From contig NZ_VMNK01000003.1 of the NCBI RefSeq assembly GCF_007625155.1, positions 310,001-374,000 on the forward strand: a stretch of 64,000 bases of DNA, in the 5' to 3' direction. A program made the position numbers and the translations under genes. Below are positions 16,152 through 25,545 of this stretch, in pieces (position 1 is the first letter of the stretch; each line of letters opens with the position of its first letter). The notes under the pieces are model-generated. The model was not told the origin of the DNA. It ran no database searches and saw nothing but the letters and a program-made list of their open reading frames with translations. The DNA is from Denitromonas halophila (GTDB taxonomy: Bacteria > Pseudomonadota > Gammaproteobacteria > Burkholderiales > Rhodocyclaceae).

Positions 16152-18959
16152 TTGAACATCTTCCTGTCCTACGCCTCGGACTACCGCGAGATTGCCGACG
16201 ACATGTGTTGCCGGCTGCAGGCGGCCGGACACGAGGTGTTCTTCGACCGCGAAGACCTGCCCGCTGGTGCGAGCTTTGATGACCGCATCCGTGAGGCCAT
16301 CGACGACTGCGAACTGTTCATCTTTCTGGTCTCGCCCGCCGCCGTCGCGGACGGCCACTACACCCGCACCGAGCTGAAGATCGTCAGCCGCAAATGGCCG
16401 ACGCCGGGCTGGCATGTGTTGCCCGTGGTGGTCGCACCCACGCCGCTGGACACCATCCCCGCTTACCTGCGCGCGCTCACGCTGATGCAGGCGGAGGGCA
16501 ATCTCACCGCCGAAGTGGTGCTCGAAGTGCAGGAGCGGGTACGCCGCCACACCGCGCCCGACGGCACCCCGACCGCCCCGCCCAAGGCCGACCCCGGCGG
16601 CGTGCGCTACCAGTCGGTGCAACTGCGCTTCAGCCTTGATGGCGCGGGCAGCTACACCCTGGCCGTGCCGGCGTCCCCCGCCGGCGAGCAACCCGCCACC
16701 CGCCTGCCGCTCGACACCGCCGCGCTGGAACACGGCCTGTGGCACGCCGCCCAGCCCATCGACGGGTCGACCCGCCGCGCGGTCAACGACGCCGCGGTCG
16801 ATGCCTTGCTGCCGGCCGGCGCCAACGCCCGGCAGATCGGCCAGCAGCTCTACGCCGCGCTGTTCGACTCACCGCTGCGCACCTGCCTAGAAGACAACCT
16901 GCGCAGCATCGATCCGCAACGCGGCAGCGGCCTGCGCTTTGTCATCAACACCACCGACGCGCCCGAGCTCGCCCGCCTGCCGTGGGAGTTTCTGTACAGC
17001 CCGGCCAAGGACGATTTTCTGTTCTCCGACCGCATGCTGCCGGTGGTGCGCTGGCTCGATGTGGACGCCGCCACACCGACGCTCACCGTCGAACCGCCGC
17101 TGCGCCTGCTGATCGCCATCGCCGCGCCAAGCGACCGCCCCGGCCTGGAGGTCGGCGAGGAGATCGCCCATCTCGACACCGCGCTGGCCGAGCTCACCGA
17201 ACGCGGCGTGATGCAAACCGTGCGGCTCGACCACGCCACGCTTGAGCGCCTCGACAACGCCTTGCTCGAACACCGCCCGCATGTGCTGCACTTCATCGGC
17301 CACGGCGATTTTGTGGATGATGAAGGCGTGCTGGTGCTCGAATCGGACACCACGCCCGGCACTGCCGACACCATCGCCGGGCGCCAACTCGCGGTGCTGC
17401 TGCGCAACCACCTCACCTCGCTGCGGCTGGTCTTCCTCAACAGCTGCATGGGCGCCACCGCCTCGGCCCGCGACCCCTTCGGCGGCATGGCGCAGAGCCT
17501 GATCCGGCGCGGTATTCCGGCCGTCATCGCCATGCAGTTTCCGGTGCCCGACGGCGCCGCCGTGGCGATGGCACGCCACTTCTACCGCTACCTCGCCGCC
17601 GGCCAACCGGTCGACGCCGCGCTCACCTCCACTCGTGCCTTTCTGTATGCGCGCGGCTACGCGGTCGAATGGGGCGCGCCGGCACTGCATATGCGCACGC
17701 CCGACGGCCGCCTGTTTGACCTCGCTCCGGCGCCGGCCGGACGCGCCGCCGACCCCATGGTTGCCCGCCAGACACCGCCGGCGACCACGCCGCCGCCGGT
17801 CCCGCCCACCGCCGCCGCACCGGCGGCATCGGGCAGCAGCGGTGCCCGCATCGGCATGGTGATCGGTGTCGTGCTGCTGCTCGGTGGCGGCGCGTGGCTG
17901 GCGCTGCAATCCGGCGAGGACAGCGCGCTGGCGCCGGTCAACACGGCCCCTGCACCCACGCCCACCGACCCGATTGTCGTCCGCCCGCCGGCGCCAGCGC
18001 CGCAACCCGAACCAATACCTGAACCGGCACCGGCGGTGATTGCGCCGACACCGCCCACTCCCCCTGCGACCGTCGATCCCGGCGTCATCCCCCCGCCGCC
18101 GCCTGCGCCCGTCGACCCCACGGCCCACCCCTCGCCCGCCCCGACCGACACCGCCGCCCTCGCGCTCAGCCATTTGCGCGCAGGCGATGCCATCGGTGGC
18201 ACGGCCTTGCTCTCGCAGGCGCTCGACCAGGATCCTGCAGCGCTGTCGCTCGACCGTCTTGGCCCGCAAACGCATGCCGAGCTGGCCGACACCCTGGCAC
18301 GCACCGCCGAGCAGCGTTTTGCGACGGGTGATGTCGATGGCGCGCAAAAGGCCTTGTCGGCGCTCGACGCCATGGCGCCCTTCGACCCGGCCCTTGAAGC
18401 TGCGTTGATGCAACGGCTGGCACCCTGGCTGGCCATGGCGGCACCCGCCGCCGGCATCGAACCGGCCGCCGGCCCCTCGGACGAGGGCGGCCCCATGCGC
18501 TATACCGTACGCCGTGGCGACACGCTGTGGCGCATCGCCCGCCGCCTCACTGGCGACGGCCGCAACTGGCGCGAGATGGTCGCCTACAACAATCGACTGG
18601 CCGAGCTCGGAATGGGCGGCCAGGTGATTGCCGATCCGCATCGCATCGTGCCCGGACAAGTGATCTCGGTGCCCGACATTCTCGAACTGCGCGCCGGCGG
18701 AACCGCCTACCGCATCACCGGTGACAATCCGCTCCAGCAGCTGCCGCCACATCTGAACAACCTCGCCGTCGGCCGGGGGCGCGCCATGGAGTACCACGTG
18801 TCGCCGGGCGAATCACTCTCGCGCATCGCCGCCCGCATCTATGGCGATCCGGCCCTGTGGCGCGACATCCAGCGCGACAACGCCACGCTGATCCAAGATC
18901 CCGATCGCATCTATCCAGGGCAGATCCTTGTGCTTCCACCGCGGCCTGCGGCACGATAA
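16152..18959 (+). CDS. TIR-CHAT-TM-LysM-LysM protein
   Basis: A 935-residue fusion. Residues 1-130 are a TIR domain (NIFLSYASDYREIADDM, FFDREDLPAGASFDDRI, FIFLVSP, with Glu74 in TRTELK at the NADase position). Residues 150-525 hold a CHAT caspase-like protease with His384 in HFIGHGDF and Cys432 in LNSCMG. A Pro-rich linker leads to one membrane segment (566-586), a long Pro-rich stalk, a helical segment and two LysM domains (782-841 and 879-930). TIR and CHAT are thus cytoplasmic and LysM periplasmic. TTG at 16152 is needed to keep the first TIR strand. A sensing-to-killing role is inferred. Confidence 0.85.
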   Translation: MNIFLSYASDYREIADDMCCRLQAAGHEVFFDREDLPAGASFDDRIREAIDDCELFIFLVSPAAVADGHYTRTELKIVSRKWPTPGWHVLPVVVAPTPLDTIPAYLRALTLMQAEGNLTAEVVLEVQERVRRHTAPDGTPTAPPKADPGGVRYQSVQLRFSLDGAGSYTLAVPASPAGEQPATRLPLDTAALEHGLWHAAQPIDGSTRRAVNDAAVDALLPAGANARQIGQQLYAALFDSPLRTCLEDNLRSIDPQRGSGLRFVINTTDAPELARLPWEFLYSPAKDDFLFSDRMLPVVRWLDVDAATPTLTVEPPLRLLIAIAAPSDRPGLEVGEEIAHLDTALAELTERGVMQTVRLDHATLERLDNALLEHRPHVLHFIGHGDFVDDEGVLVLESDTTPGTADTIAGRQLAVLLRNHLTSLRLVFLNSCMGATASARDPFGGMAQSLIRRGIPAVIAMQFPVPDGAAVAMARHFYRYLAAGQPVDAALTSTRAFLYARGYAVEWGAPALHMRTPDGRLFDLAPAPAGRAADPMVARQTPPATTPPPVPPTAAAPAASGSSGARIGMVIGVVLLLGGGAWLALQSGEDSALAPVNTAPAPTPTDPIVVRPPAPAPQPEPIPEPAPAVIAPTPPTPPATVDPGVIPPPPPAPVDPTAHPSPAPTDTAALALSHLRAGDAIGGTALLSQALDQDPAALSLDRLGPQTHAELADTLARTAEQRFATGDVDGAQKALSALDAMAPFDPALEAALMQRLAPWLAMAAPAAGIEPAAGPSDEGGPMRYTVRRGDTLWRIARRLTGDGRNWREMVAYNNRLAELGMGGQVIADPHRIVPGQVISVPDILELRAGGTAYRITGDNPLQQLPPHLNNLAVGRGRAMEYHVSPGESLSRIAARIYGDPALWRDIQRDNATLIQDPDRIYPGQILVLPPRPAAR

Positions 18960-18985
18960 GCCCGAGGCTCACCACACGCTCAAGT

Positions 18986-19002
18986 CGGCCGAATTTTGGC
19001 CG
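18986..19002. terminator. Short hairpin after TIR-CHAT gene
   Basis: CGGCC-GAATTTT-GGCCG lies 27 bases after the stop codon. The stem is only 5 bp and no T-tract follows directly, so it could be a weak terminator or an operator for the next gene. Confidence 0.3.
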
Positions 19003-19046
19003 TTGCCATGACATTGCACTTTTTTGCTCACCCTGGACCGCGCCCC

Positions 19047-20192
19047 ATGGAAGCCACTGACGACACGCCGCCCGACGCCGGCCCGATGCTCGATCCGGTC
19101 AAGATCGCCGCCCCGTGGATGGACGAGCGCTCCCACGCCATGCTGCGCGAGTTCTTCCGGGTCGGCGTCAAGTCGCGCTGCGTGCTGGTCGAACCGGAAC
19201 GCGCGCAAGCCATCCTGATCGACCTCGATCGCGGCGACGCCACGCGCCGGCTGCAAGAGGCGCATCAGCGCTGGCCGAATGTGCCGATCATCGAACTGAG
19301 TGTGAATCACACCAACGAGGCGCTGTTCGTGCGCAAACCGATCCGCGCCAAGGGCATGGCCCGTGCGCTGCTCAGCGTGCGGCGACGCCTGCGCCTGAGC
19401 GACGACCCGGTGGCCGAGTCGGTCTCCGCGCCCGCCGCAGGCGCCCTCGGCACGACCGACACCGCTACCGGCATCGAAGACGACAGCGCCAGTTTGCTGA
19501 TGGGCACCGCCCTCGATGTCGACGCCACCGACCCCGACACCTGGACACGTGCCTGGTACGCCCCGGAAGACTTCCTGCAAGGCCATCTGCAATCGGCCGC
19601 CGCGCAGGCTGACGCGACTGGCCACGCGGTGTCGCTAAGCGGCGTGTGGGGCAAGTGGATCATTCCGCCCGGCAACGGGGCGGTGCACGTCAACATGGCC
19701 GACCGCCCACTGCGCTCGCTGTGCGTGGTCAGCATGGCGGCCAAAGAAGTGCGCCTCGCGCCGGTCGCGGCCGACATTGACATCACCTGCGCGCCGGATT
19801 TCATCTGTCGCGACGCCTTGCTATGGAAAGTGGCGCTGTGGACCGCCCGCGGCCGCGTGCCGCGCGGCACGCCGCTCGACCAGCCTGTGTATCTCAAGCA
19901 TTGGCCCGATCTCAACGCGCTCACCCCGCTGCCGCAGGCGCTGCGCATGGCCGCGTTGTGGCTCAACCACCCGCTGCCGCTGCTGGACCTGGCCGGGCGG
20001 CTGGCGCTGCCACAGCGCAACGTCTTCAGTTTTTACTCGGCCTGCGCGGCGCTTGGCCTCGCCGGCCCGGCTCGCCGTGCCGCCGACACGCTTGTCGACG
20101 CACCCGAACTCACCTCGTCCGCCATGCACGGCCTCGTCGCCCGGCTGACCGGGCGACGAGGCCTTGGGCCGGTGGCGGAGTCCGCCACCTAA
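19047..20192 (+). CDS. Uncharacterised protein with receiver-like N-terminus
   Basis: A protein of about 381 residues. Residues 35-120 resemble a degenerate receiver domain: CVLVEPERAQAILIDLDRGD, then NVPIIELSV and RKPIRAKGMARALL, where KP matches the conserved receiver Lys-Pro. The second half has a beta-rich segment and a probable winged helix at the end (LLDLAGRLALPQRNVFSFYSACAALGL). I recognise no named family. It follows the TIR-CHAT gene by under 100 bases. TTG 18996 and ATG 19008 are alternative starts; none has a good ribosome binding site. Confidence 0.6.
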   Translation: MEATDDTPPDAGPMLDPVKIAAPWMDERSHAMLREFFRVGVKSRCVLVEPERAQAILIDLDRGDATRRLQEAHQRWPNVPIIELSVNHTNEALFVRKPIRAKGMARALLSVRRRLRLSDDPVAESVSAPAAGALGTTDTATGIEDDSASLLMGTALDVDATDPDTWTRAWYAPEDFLQGHLQSAAAQADATGHAVSLSGVWGKWIIPPGNGAVHVNMADRPLRSLCVVSMAAKEVRLAPVAADIDITCAPDFICRDALLWKVALWTARGRVPRGTPLDQPVYLKHWPDLNALTPLPQALRMAALWLNHPLPLLDLAGRLALPQRNVFSFYSACAALGLAGPARRAADTLVDAPELTSSAMHGLVARLTGRRGLGPVAESAT

Positions 20193-20290
20193 ACGCTCGG
20201 CACGCTCGATGCGTCGTGTCGCGCCCATCGCCGGATCGGCAGGGCGGCAATGGGAGGGCGTGCAAACAGCGCTCGGTGCGACGCTGCCCG

Positions 20291-23200
20291 TCAGATCGCG
20301 GGCTCGCCGCCGCGCACGCCATGAATGATGAAGGCCCGCGCGGCATCTTCGGGCAGCGGGCGGCTGAAGTAGTAGCCCTGCATCACATCGCAGTCGAGGC
20401 CATCCAGATAGCGCGCCTGCTCGACGGTTTCGACCCCCTCCGCGACCACGCTCAGGCCCAGCGTATGCGCCAGACGAATGGTGGCCGCGCAGATGGCCGC
20501 GTCGTTCGGGTCGGTTTCGATATCGATCACAAAGGTGCGGTCGAGCTTGAGGCAGTCGATGGGCAGCAGTTTGAGGTAGGCGAGCGAGGAGTAGCCGGTA
20601 CCGAAATCGTCGATCGACAGGCTGATGCCGATCGCCTTCAGCTCGCGCAGGATCTCCACCGTGCGCGCCGGATCTTCCATCGCCACGCTCTCGGTGATCT
20701 CCATCTCCAGCCGCTCGGGGGGGATACCGCTGCGGGCCAGCGCGCCTTGCACCTGCGCCGGCAAGGCCGGGTTGCGCAACTGCCGGGCCGACAGGTTGAC
20801 CGACATGCTCAGATTACACAGCCCCTCGCCGCGCCAGCGCTGCAGCGTCTGGCAGGCGGTGTTCAGCGCCCATTCGCCGATCGCACCGATCAGCCCGGTT
20901 TCTTCGGCCAGCGGAATGAAGCGCGCCGGAGCCACCAATGAACCATCGCGCTGCTGCCAGCGGATCAGGGCTTCAAAACCGAGCAAGCGACGGCTGGCCG
21001 CTCCGATCTTGGGTTGGTAGTGGAGCACGAACTCGCCGTTCGTGAGCGCGCGGCGCAGGTCGGCCTCCAAGCGCAGGCGTTCATCGGCCGCCACGGTCAT
21101 GGCGGCATCGAAAAACCGGTAGCCATTGCGGCCCGCGCTTTTGGCGGAGTACATGGCGACGTCGGCGTGCTTCATGAGGGTGGTGCGGTCTTCACCATCG
21201 TCCGGAAAGACGGCAATGCCGACCGAAGCGGACGGGATGATCTGCTGCGCGCCGAGCGTCACCGGCTCAGCCAGCGACTCGAACAGGTCGGTGACCACAC
21301 GCACTGCCGCCGACACCGCCTGAATATTGGTGATCGCCAGCACGAACTCGTCGCCGCCGGGCCGCGCCACGATGTCGCTCTCACGTGCGTTCTCGCGCAG
21401 CCGACGAGCGACGGCGATCAGGAACTCATCCCCGACCGCATGCCCGAGCGAATCGTTGATGGCCTTGAAGTTGTCCATGTCGATGAACAGCAGCGCCAAC
21501 TTCTTGCCGTTGCGCCGCGCATCGGCAACCGACTGATCGAGACGCGATTCGAGCGTGTAGCGGTTGTCCAGGCCGGTGAGCGCGTCCTGATGGGCGAGCC
21601 GTGCCACCGCCTCCATGGCCCGCTTGTGCTCGGTCACGTCGGTGTAGATGGTGACAAAGCCCTCGCCCGGCAACGGCAGGCCGCGAATCTCGAGCACCGT
21701 GCCATTGGGTCGGGTCCGCTCGAACAGATGCGGTTCGCGCCACGCCGCGCGCTCCATCAAGGCCTGGACCTTTTCTTCGACATCGCAGGGGCCGTACTCG
21801 CCACGCCGGGCGTTGAAGCGGAAGAGGGATTCGAGCGTCACCGGCGTCTGCGTGAACAGCTCGTCGGGAAAGTCGAGCAGCTGTTTGAATTTCTCGTTGG
21901 CCGCGAGCAGCTTGAACTCTCCGTCGAACAACGACACGCCGCCGGGAATATTGTCGATCAGGGTGCGGAAAATCTCGTTGCGGGTGCGCAACTCCCGCTC
22001 GACCTGCATGTGATCGGTGATGTCGGTGTAGGTGGTGATGAAACCGACCACCGCACCGTCGATGGTCATGGGCTGACCTTCAACCAGATGTGTCCGCCCG
22101 TTGGGCCGGCTGCGGGTAAAACGATGGTGCTCGAAGCGCAGGGCCTGCTCACGGCGCTGGCGCACATAGTGTTCCGGATCGTCCGGGCCGTATTCGCCGC
22201 GTTCGGCCGGCACCCGGATCAGATCGTCGAACGGCACCTCGGGATAGACCGCCGCCGGCGGCAGCTCCAGCACCTCGATCAGCTTGTGATTCCAGTGCTT
22301 GAGGCGCAACTGTTCGTCAAAGACCGAGATCCCCTGCGGCAGCTGATCGAGAATCGCCTGCAGGTAGGCACTGCGCCGTTGAAGGGCGCTTTCCATGCGG
22401 CGGCGCTCGGTCACATCCGAATAGACGCTGACAAAGCCCCCGCCCGGCAGCGGCGCACCCCGCACCAGCAAGACCTGTCCGTTGGCCCGGGTGCGCTCCA
22501 TGACGTGACGCGTCGGGTGGCGCGCCAGGGCCACCATCTCGGCCACCTTGGCCTCGACGTCCACCTCGCCATATTCACCGTGCGCGGCGTTGTAGCGGAT
22601 CACCTCGGAGAAATGCGGCTGCGTCTCGGCCAGCGCCTTGGGAAAGTCGACCAGCTTCAGCACTTCGTCGTTGTGCAGCACCATGTTCAGATTGGCATCG
22701 AAAACCGTGACCCCGCTGGGGATGTTGTCGAGCAGCGTCTGCAACACGTCATGCTTGGCCTGCAGCACCTCTTCGGCGCGCTTGCGATCCGACATGTCGG
22801 TGTAGCTGGCCACAAAGCCCGAGACCTTGCCCTCGCGCACCATGGGCGTGCCTTCGACCAGATGGGTGCGCCCATTGGGGCGGGTCCGCTCGAAGCGGTG
22901 GGGCTGAAACTGGAGCGCCAGCGCTTTGCGCGCCTTGACCAGTTCCACCGGGTCGCCGGGTCCGTATTCGCCCCTCAGCGCCGGGAACATGATCAGCTCT
23001 TCAAACGGCACGCCTTCGTAAACCGCCGACTCGGGCAGTTCGAGCACCTCCAGCAAGATGCGGTTCCAGCGACGCAGCCGGAGTTGGTCATCAAACACCG
23101 AAATGCCTTGCGGCAGGTGCTCGAGAATGGTCTGCAAGTCAAAGCTCTCACGCGCCAGCGCGGCCTCGGCCTTGTGGCGCTCGGTGACGTCGGTACAGAT

Positions 23201-23638
23201 GGTAACGAAGCCGCCATCGGGCAAGGGCGCGCCATGCACGGCCAGCACGCTGCCATTGGGCCGTGTTCGCTCGTAGCGATAGGGCTCGGGCTGACGCACC
23301 CGGGCCATGACGTCGCCAACCACGTCGTCCAGCGGCCCTTCGCCGTATTCGCCGCGCTGAGCGTTGTAGCGCACCAAGGTTTCAAGCGATGTCGTGCCAT
23401 GCGCAAACAGGTCGGCCGGCAGATCCATCACCTCGAGCAAGGCGGCGTTATGCACGGTGACGTTGAGCGAGGCATCCACCAGGGTGATCCCGGCAGGCAG
23501 GTGATTGAGCACGGCCTCGTACTGGGTGCACGTCGCCCGCAGCGCGTTCAGTTCATGGCGCCGGCAGGCCGCCAGGACCAACGCCGCCACGCCCAGCGCG
23601 AAAAACAGAAAAGCAAGTACCAACACCGTCAAACCCAT
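20291..23638 (-). CDS. Five-PAS GGDEF-EAL c-di-GMP protein
   Basis: A 1115-residue protein. One membrane segment (about 3-25) is followed by five PAS modules of about 120 residues (40-160, 165-290, 295-415, 425-545, 550-665). All contain RGEYG or HGEYG and a TRPNG-like motif. Then comes a GGDEF domain with intact GGDEF and an RESD inhibitory site five residues before it, and an EAL domain with FEALIRW and DDFGTGYSSL. It may both make and degrade c-di-GMP. The modules alternate between two subtypes. Short intergenic gaps on both sides suggest it is transcribed alone. Confidence 0.93.
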   Translation of the reverse strand: MGLTVLVLAFLFFALGVAALVLAACRRHELNALRATCTQYEAVLNHLPAGITLVDASLNVTVHNAALLEVMDLPADLFAHGTTSLETLVRYNAQRGEYGEGPLDDVVGDVMARVRQPEPYRYERTRPNGSVLAVHGAPLPDGGFVTICTDVTERHKAEAALARESFDLQTILEHLPQGISVFDDQLRLRRWNRILLEVLELPESAVYEGVPFEELIMFPALRGEYGPGDPVELVKARKALALQFQPHRFERTRPNGRTHLVEGTPMVREGKVSGFVASYTDMSDRKRAEEVLQAKHDVLQTLLDNIPSGVTVFDANLNMVLHNDEVLKLVDFPKALAETQPHFSEVIRYNAAHGEYGEVDVEAKVAEMVALARHPTRHVMERTRANGQVLLVRGAPLPGGGFVSVYSDVTERRRMESALQRRSAYLQAILDQLPQGISVFDEQLRLKHWNHKLIEVLELPPAAVYPEVPFDDLIRVPAERGEYGPDDPEHYVRQRREQALRFEHHRFTRSRPNGRTHLVEGQPMTIDGAVVGFITTYTDITDHMQVERELRTRNEIFRTLIDNIPGGVSLFDGEFKLLAANEKFKQLLDFPDELFTQTPVTLESLFRFNARRGEYGPCDVEEKVQALMERAAWREPHLFERTRPNGTVLEIRGLPLPGEGFVTIYTDVTEHKRAMEAVARLAHQDALTGLDNRYTLESRLDQSVADARRNGKKLALLFIDMDNFKAINDSLGHAVGDEFLIAVARRLRENARESDIVARPGGDEFVLAITNIQAVSAAVRVVTDLFESLAEPVTLGAQQIIPSASVGIAVFPDDGEDRTTLMKHADVAMYSAKSAGRNGYRFFDAAMTVAADERLRLEADLRRALTNGEFVLHYQPKIGAASRRLLGFEALIRWQQRDGSLVAPARFIPLAEETGLIGAIGEWALNTACQTLQRWRGEGLCNLSMSVNLSARQLRNPALPAQVQGALARSGIPPERLEMEITESVAMEDPARTVEILRELKAIGISLSIDDFGTGYSSLAYLKLLPIDCLKLDRTFVIDIETDPNDAAICAATIRLAHTLGLSVVAEGVETVEQARYLDGLDCDVMQGYYFSRPLPEDAARAFIIHGVRGGEPAI

Positions 23639-23735
23639 CTCCTCAATCCCCCCGCTGCCGCGCCGTCAGACCCCAGGCGCGGCCTCGCGACCCTATTGCT
23701 AACGGCGTGGATTGAGGAATCTTTTGGCCCGGGCC

Positions 23736-24682
23736 TCAACGCATTCGCACGAGCACCGAGCGCTCCCGCGCACCGCTTCGCGGGTCGACCACGGTCGCGT
23801 CGATCCGGTTGCCGTCGCTGGAGATCGCGAAGCTGGCGCGCAGTTCGACACCGTTGAGCCAATACACGGTCTGGCCACGCAGCCCGTTGACCGTCCCGTG
23901 GCCCTCAACGACGCCATCAGCGCTCATGCCGCGCACCTGAAACGCGCCGCCGTGCTGCACCACCTGCAACTCACCGCCGTCTTCATCGCGCCAGAAACCG
24001 GTCAGATCGACCGGCACCATGCGGTCTGCGACCTCGGCGGCGGGGCGTATCGCCAGGTCCGTCGACTGGCCGGGTCCCGACCGGATCACATAGTCGCCCG
24101 GCGCTTCGGCCAGCCAGCCGATCACGCCCAGCCCCAGCACCCCGATGACCGTCCATTTGACCCCCCCCCCCTGGCCGCCACTACCGGCGCGGGAGGCGGT
24201 TCCGGCTCGGGCGCCGCGAGATCCAGCACCTTGCGCAGGGTATCGACCAGCTGCGACACATCGTAGTCCCAGCGGCGATCTGTCAGCTCCATCGCGTTGC
24301 GCCGCGCCAGCGACGCCAGATCGTCAGGCAGCGCATCCGAGCCAGGCATCTGCGCGCCCTCGACCAGCACCGGGATGACACGCACTCCGTCGCGCTTCAG
24401 GGCAGTGGCAATCTCGATGCGGGTGTAATCGTCGGGGTCGTCCAGGCGGCGCTGACCATTGTCATTGCTGACCGTCAACCAGCGCGGCCCGATCACCGCG
24501 ACCAGCACGCCGCAACTGGCCAGCGCCCGCTCGATGGCTTCGACGAAATCGACGCCCGGCTCAATGGTTTCGACATCCCGGAAGATCGGTACGCCCGACA
24601 AGTGATCGCGCAAATGATCACTCAGACGGCCGGCGGCACTCTGGCTGTCCTGGCGTCGGTAGCTGACGAAAATCCCTTTCAT
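23736..24682 (-). pseudogene. TIR-TM protein split by a poly-G tract, possibly phase-variable
   Basis: Residues 1-150 form a TIR domain: GIFVSYRRQDSQSAAGRLSD, PIFRDVETIEPGVDF, VAVIGPRW, with Glu90 in YTRIEIATAL at the NADase position. After a Pro-rich linker the frame meets 11 G residues (24171-24161 minus strand) and ends soon after at 24122. One added G would continue through KWTVIGVLGLGVIGWL, a membrane segment, into a 110-residue beta-rich tail (TGFWRDEDGGELQVVQHGG) ending at 23736. The intact form would be about 315 residues. ATG at 24682 starts the TIR fold. Slippage, decay or a sequencing error could explain it. Confidence 0.8.
24161..24171 (-). repeat. Poly-G(11) homopolymer in TIR gene
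   Basis: Eleven C on the plus strand, G on the coding strand. With 11 the TIR frame runs into a stop; 12 or 9 would join it to the membrane segment and tail. Tracts of this length slip readily during replication in other bacteria. Confidence 0.9.
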
Positions 24683-24801
24683 GCACGGCCCCAATGCATT
24701 CACGATGTTCCGATTCTGGTTTCACCATAGCCGGATTTGCCCTGACAGGCGAGAGCGACCGGAGCCGGTATCATGTCGCTCTTTCCCGCCACGCCGCACT
24801 C

Positions 24802-25407
24802 ATGACCCAGCCCAGCCCGCCCCACCATCTCTACGAAGACGTGCTCGCCATCCTCATCGGCAGCATCCATGTCGCCGTCGGCGTGTTGCTGTTTCGCAGC
24901 GCCGACATCCCCATGGGCGGCACGGTCGGCGTGGCCTATCTGGCGCACTACGCCTCGGGGCTCAACTTTGGCACCCTGTTCTTCGTCATCAACCTGCCCT
25001 TCTATGTGCTCGCCTGGCGCGGCATGGGGCGGGCGTTCACGATCAAGACCTTTGCCGCGGTCGCTTCACTGTCGGTTTTGAGCGAGTGGTTGCCGACACT
25101 GATCCATCTCGACCATATCAACCCGGTGTTCGCCGCCATCGTGGGCGGTCTGCTGGTCGGCAACGGACTGCTGGTGCTGATCCGCCATCGCGCCAGTCTG
25201 GGTGGGCTCGGGGTACTGGCCGTGTATTTGCAGGAAACGCGCGGCTGGCGCGCCGGCACCATTCAAATGCTGATGGACCTGGTCATTCTGGGCGCCGCGG
25301 CCTGGATCATCGGTCTGCACGCGGCCGCCTTGTCGGTGCTGGCCTCGGCCGCGCTGAACATGGTGATCGGGGTCAATCACCGCCGAGGGCGGTATCTGGG
25401 CTGTTGA
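24802..25407 (+). CDS. YitT family membrane protein
   Basis: A 201-residue protein with five or six hydrophobic segments. The pattern GSIHVAVGVLLFRSADIPMGGTVGVAYLAHYASG and FVINLPFYVLAWRGMGRAFTIKT matches the YitT/DUF161 membrane region; the usual soluble DUF2179 tail is absent. The ATG at 24802 begins a short cytoplasmic leader before the first membrane segment. It is divergent from the TIR gene with a 119-base gap. Function is unknown; some relatives affect ion or redox homeostasis. Confidence 0.75.
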   Translation: MTQPSPPHHLYEDVLAILIGSIHVAVGVLLFRSADIPMGGTVGVAYLAHYASGLNFGTLFFVINLPFYVLAWRGMGRAFTIKTFAAVASLSVLSEWLPTLIHLDHINPVFAAIVGGLLVGNGLLVLIRHRASLGGLGVLAVYLQETRGWRAGTIQMLMDLVILGAAAWIIGLHAAALSVLASAALNMVIGVNHRRGRYLGC

Positions 25408-25545
25408 GTCGGCGCAGCTGACGTGCTACGCTGCGCGCCGGGTTGCGCTGGCGGAGCGCCCCGTCTCGCGAAAGCTCACGCATCCGCTGGCATCACCACC
25501 TGTTCTTACCGACCCTCCGCGCCAGCCTTGCGAGAAGCCGCGCTC

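Noticed and set aside
20291-23857. Long plus-strand open frames (for example 21014-23857) across the GGDEF-EAL gene
   Set aside because: They lie antisense to an unambiguous multi-domain protein, and their His/Arg/Gln-rich translation lacks domains.
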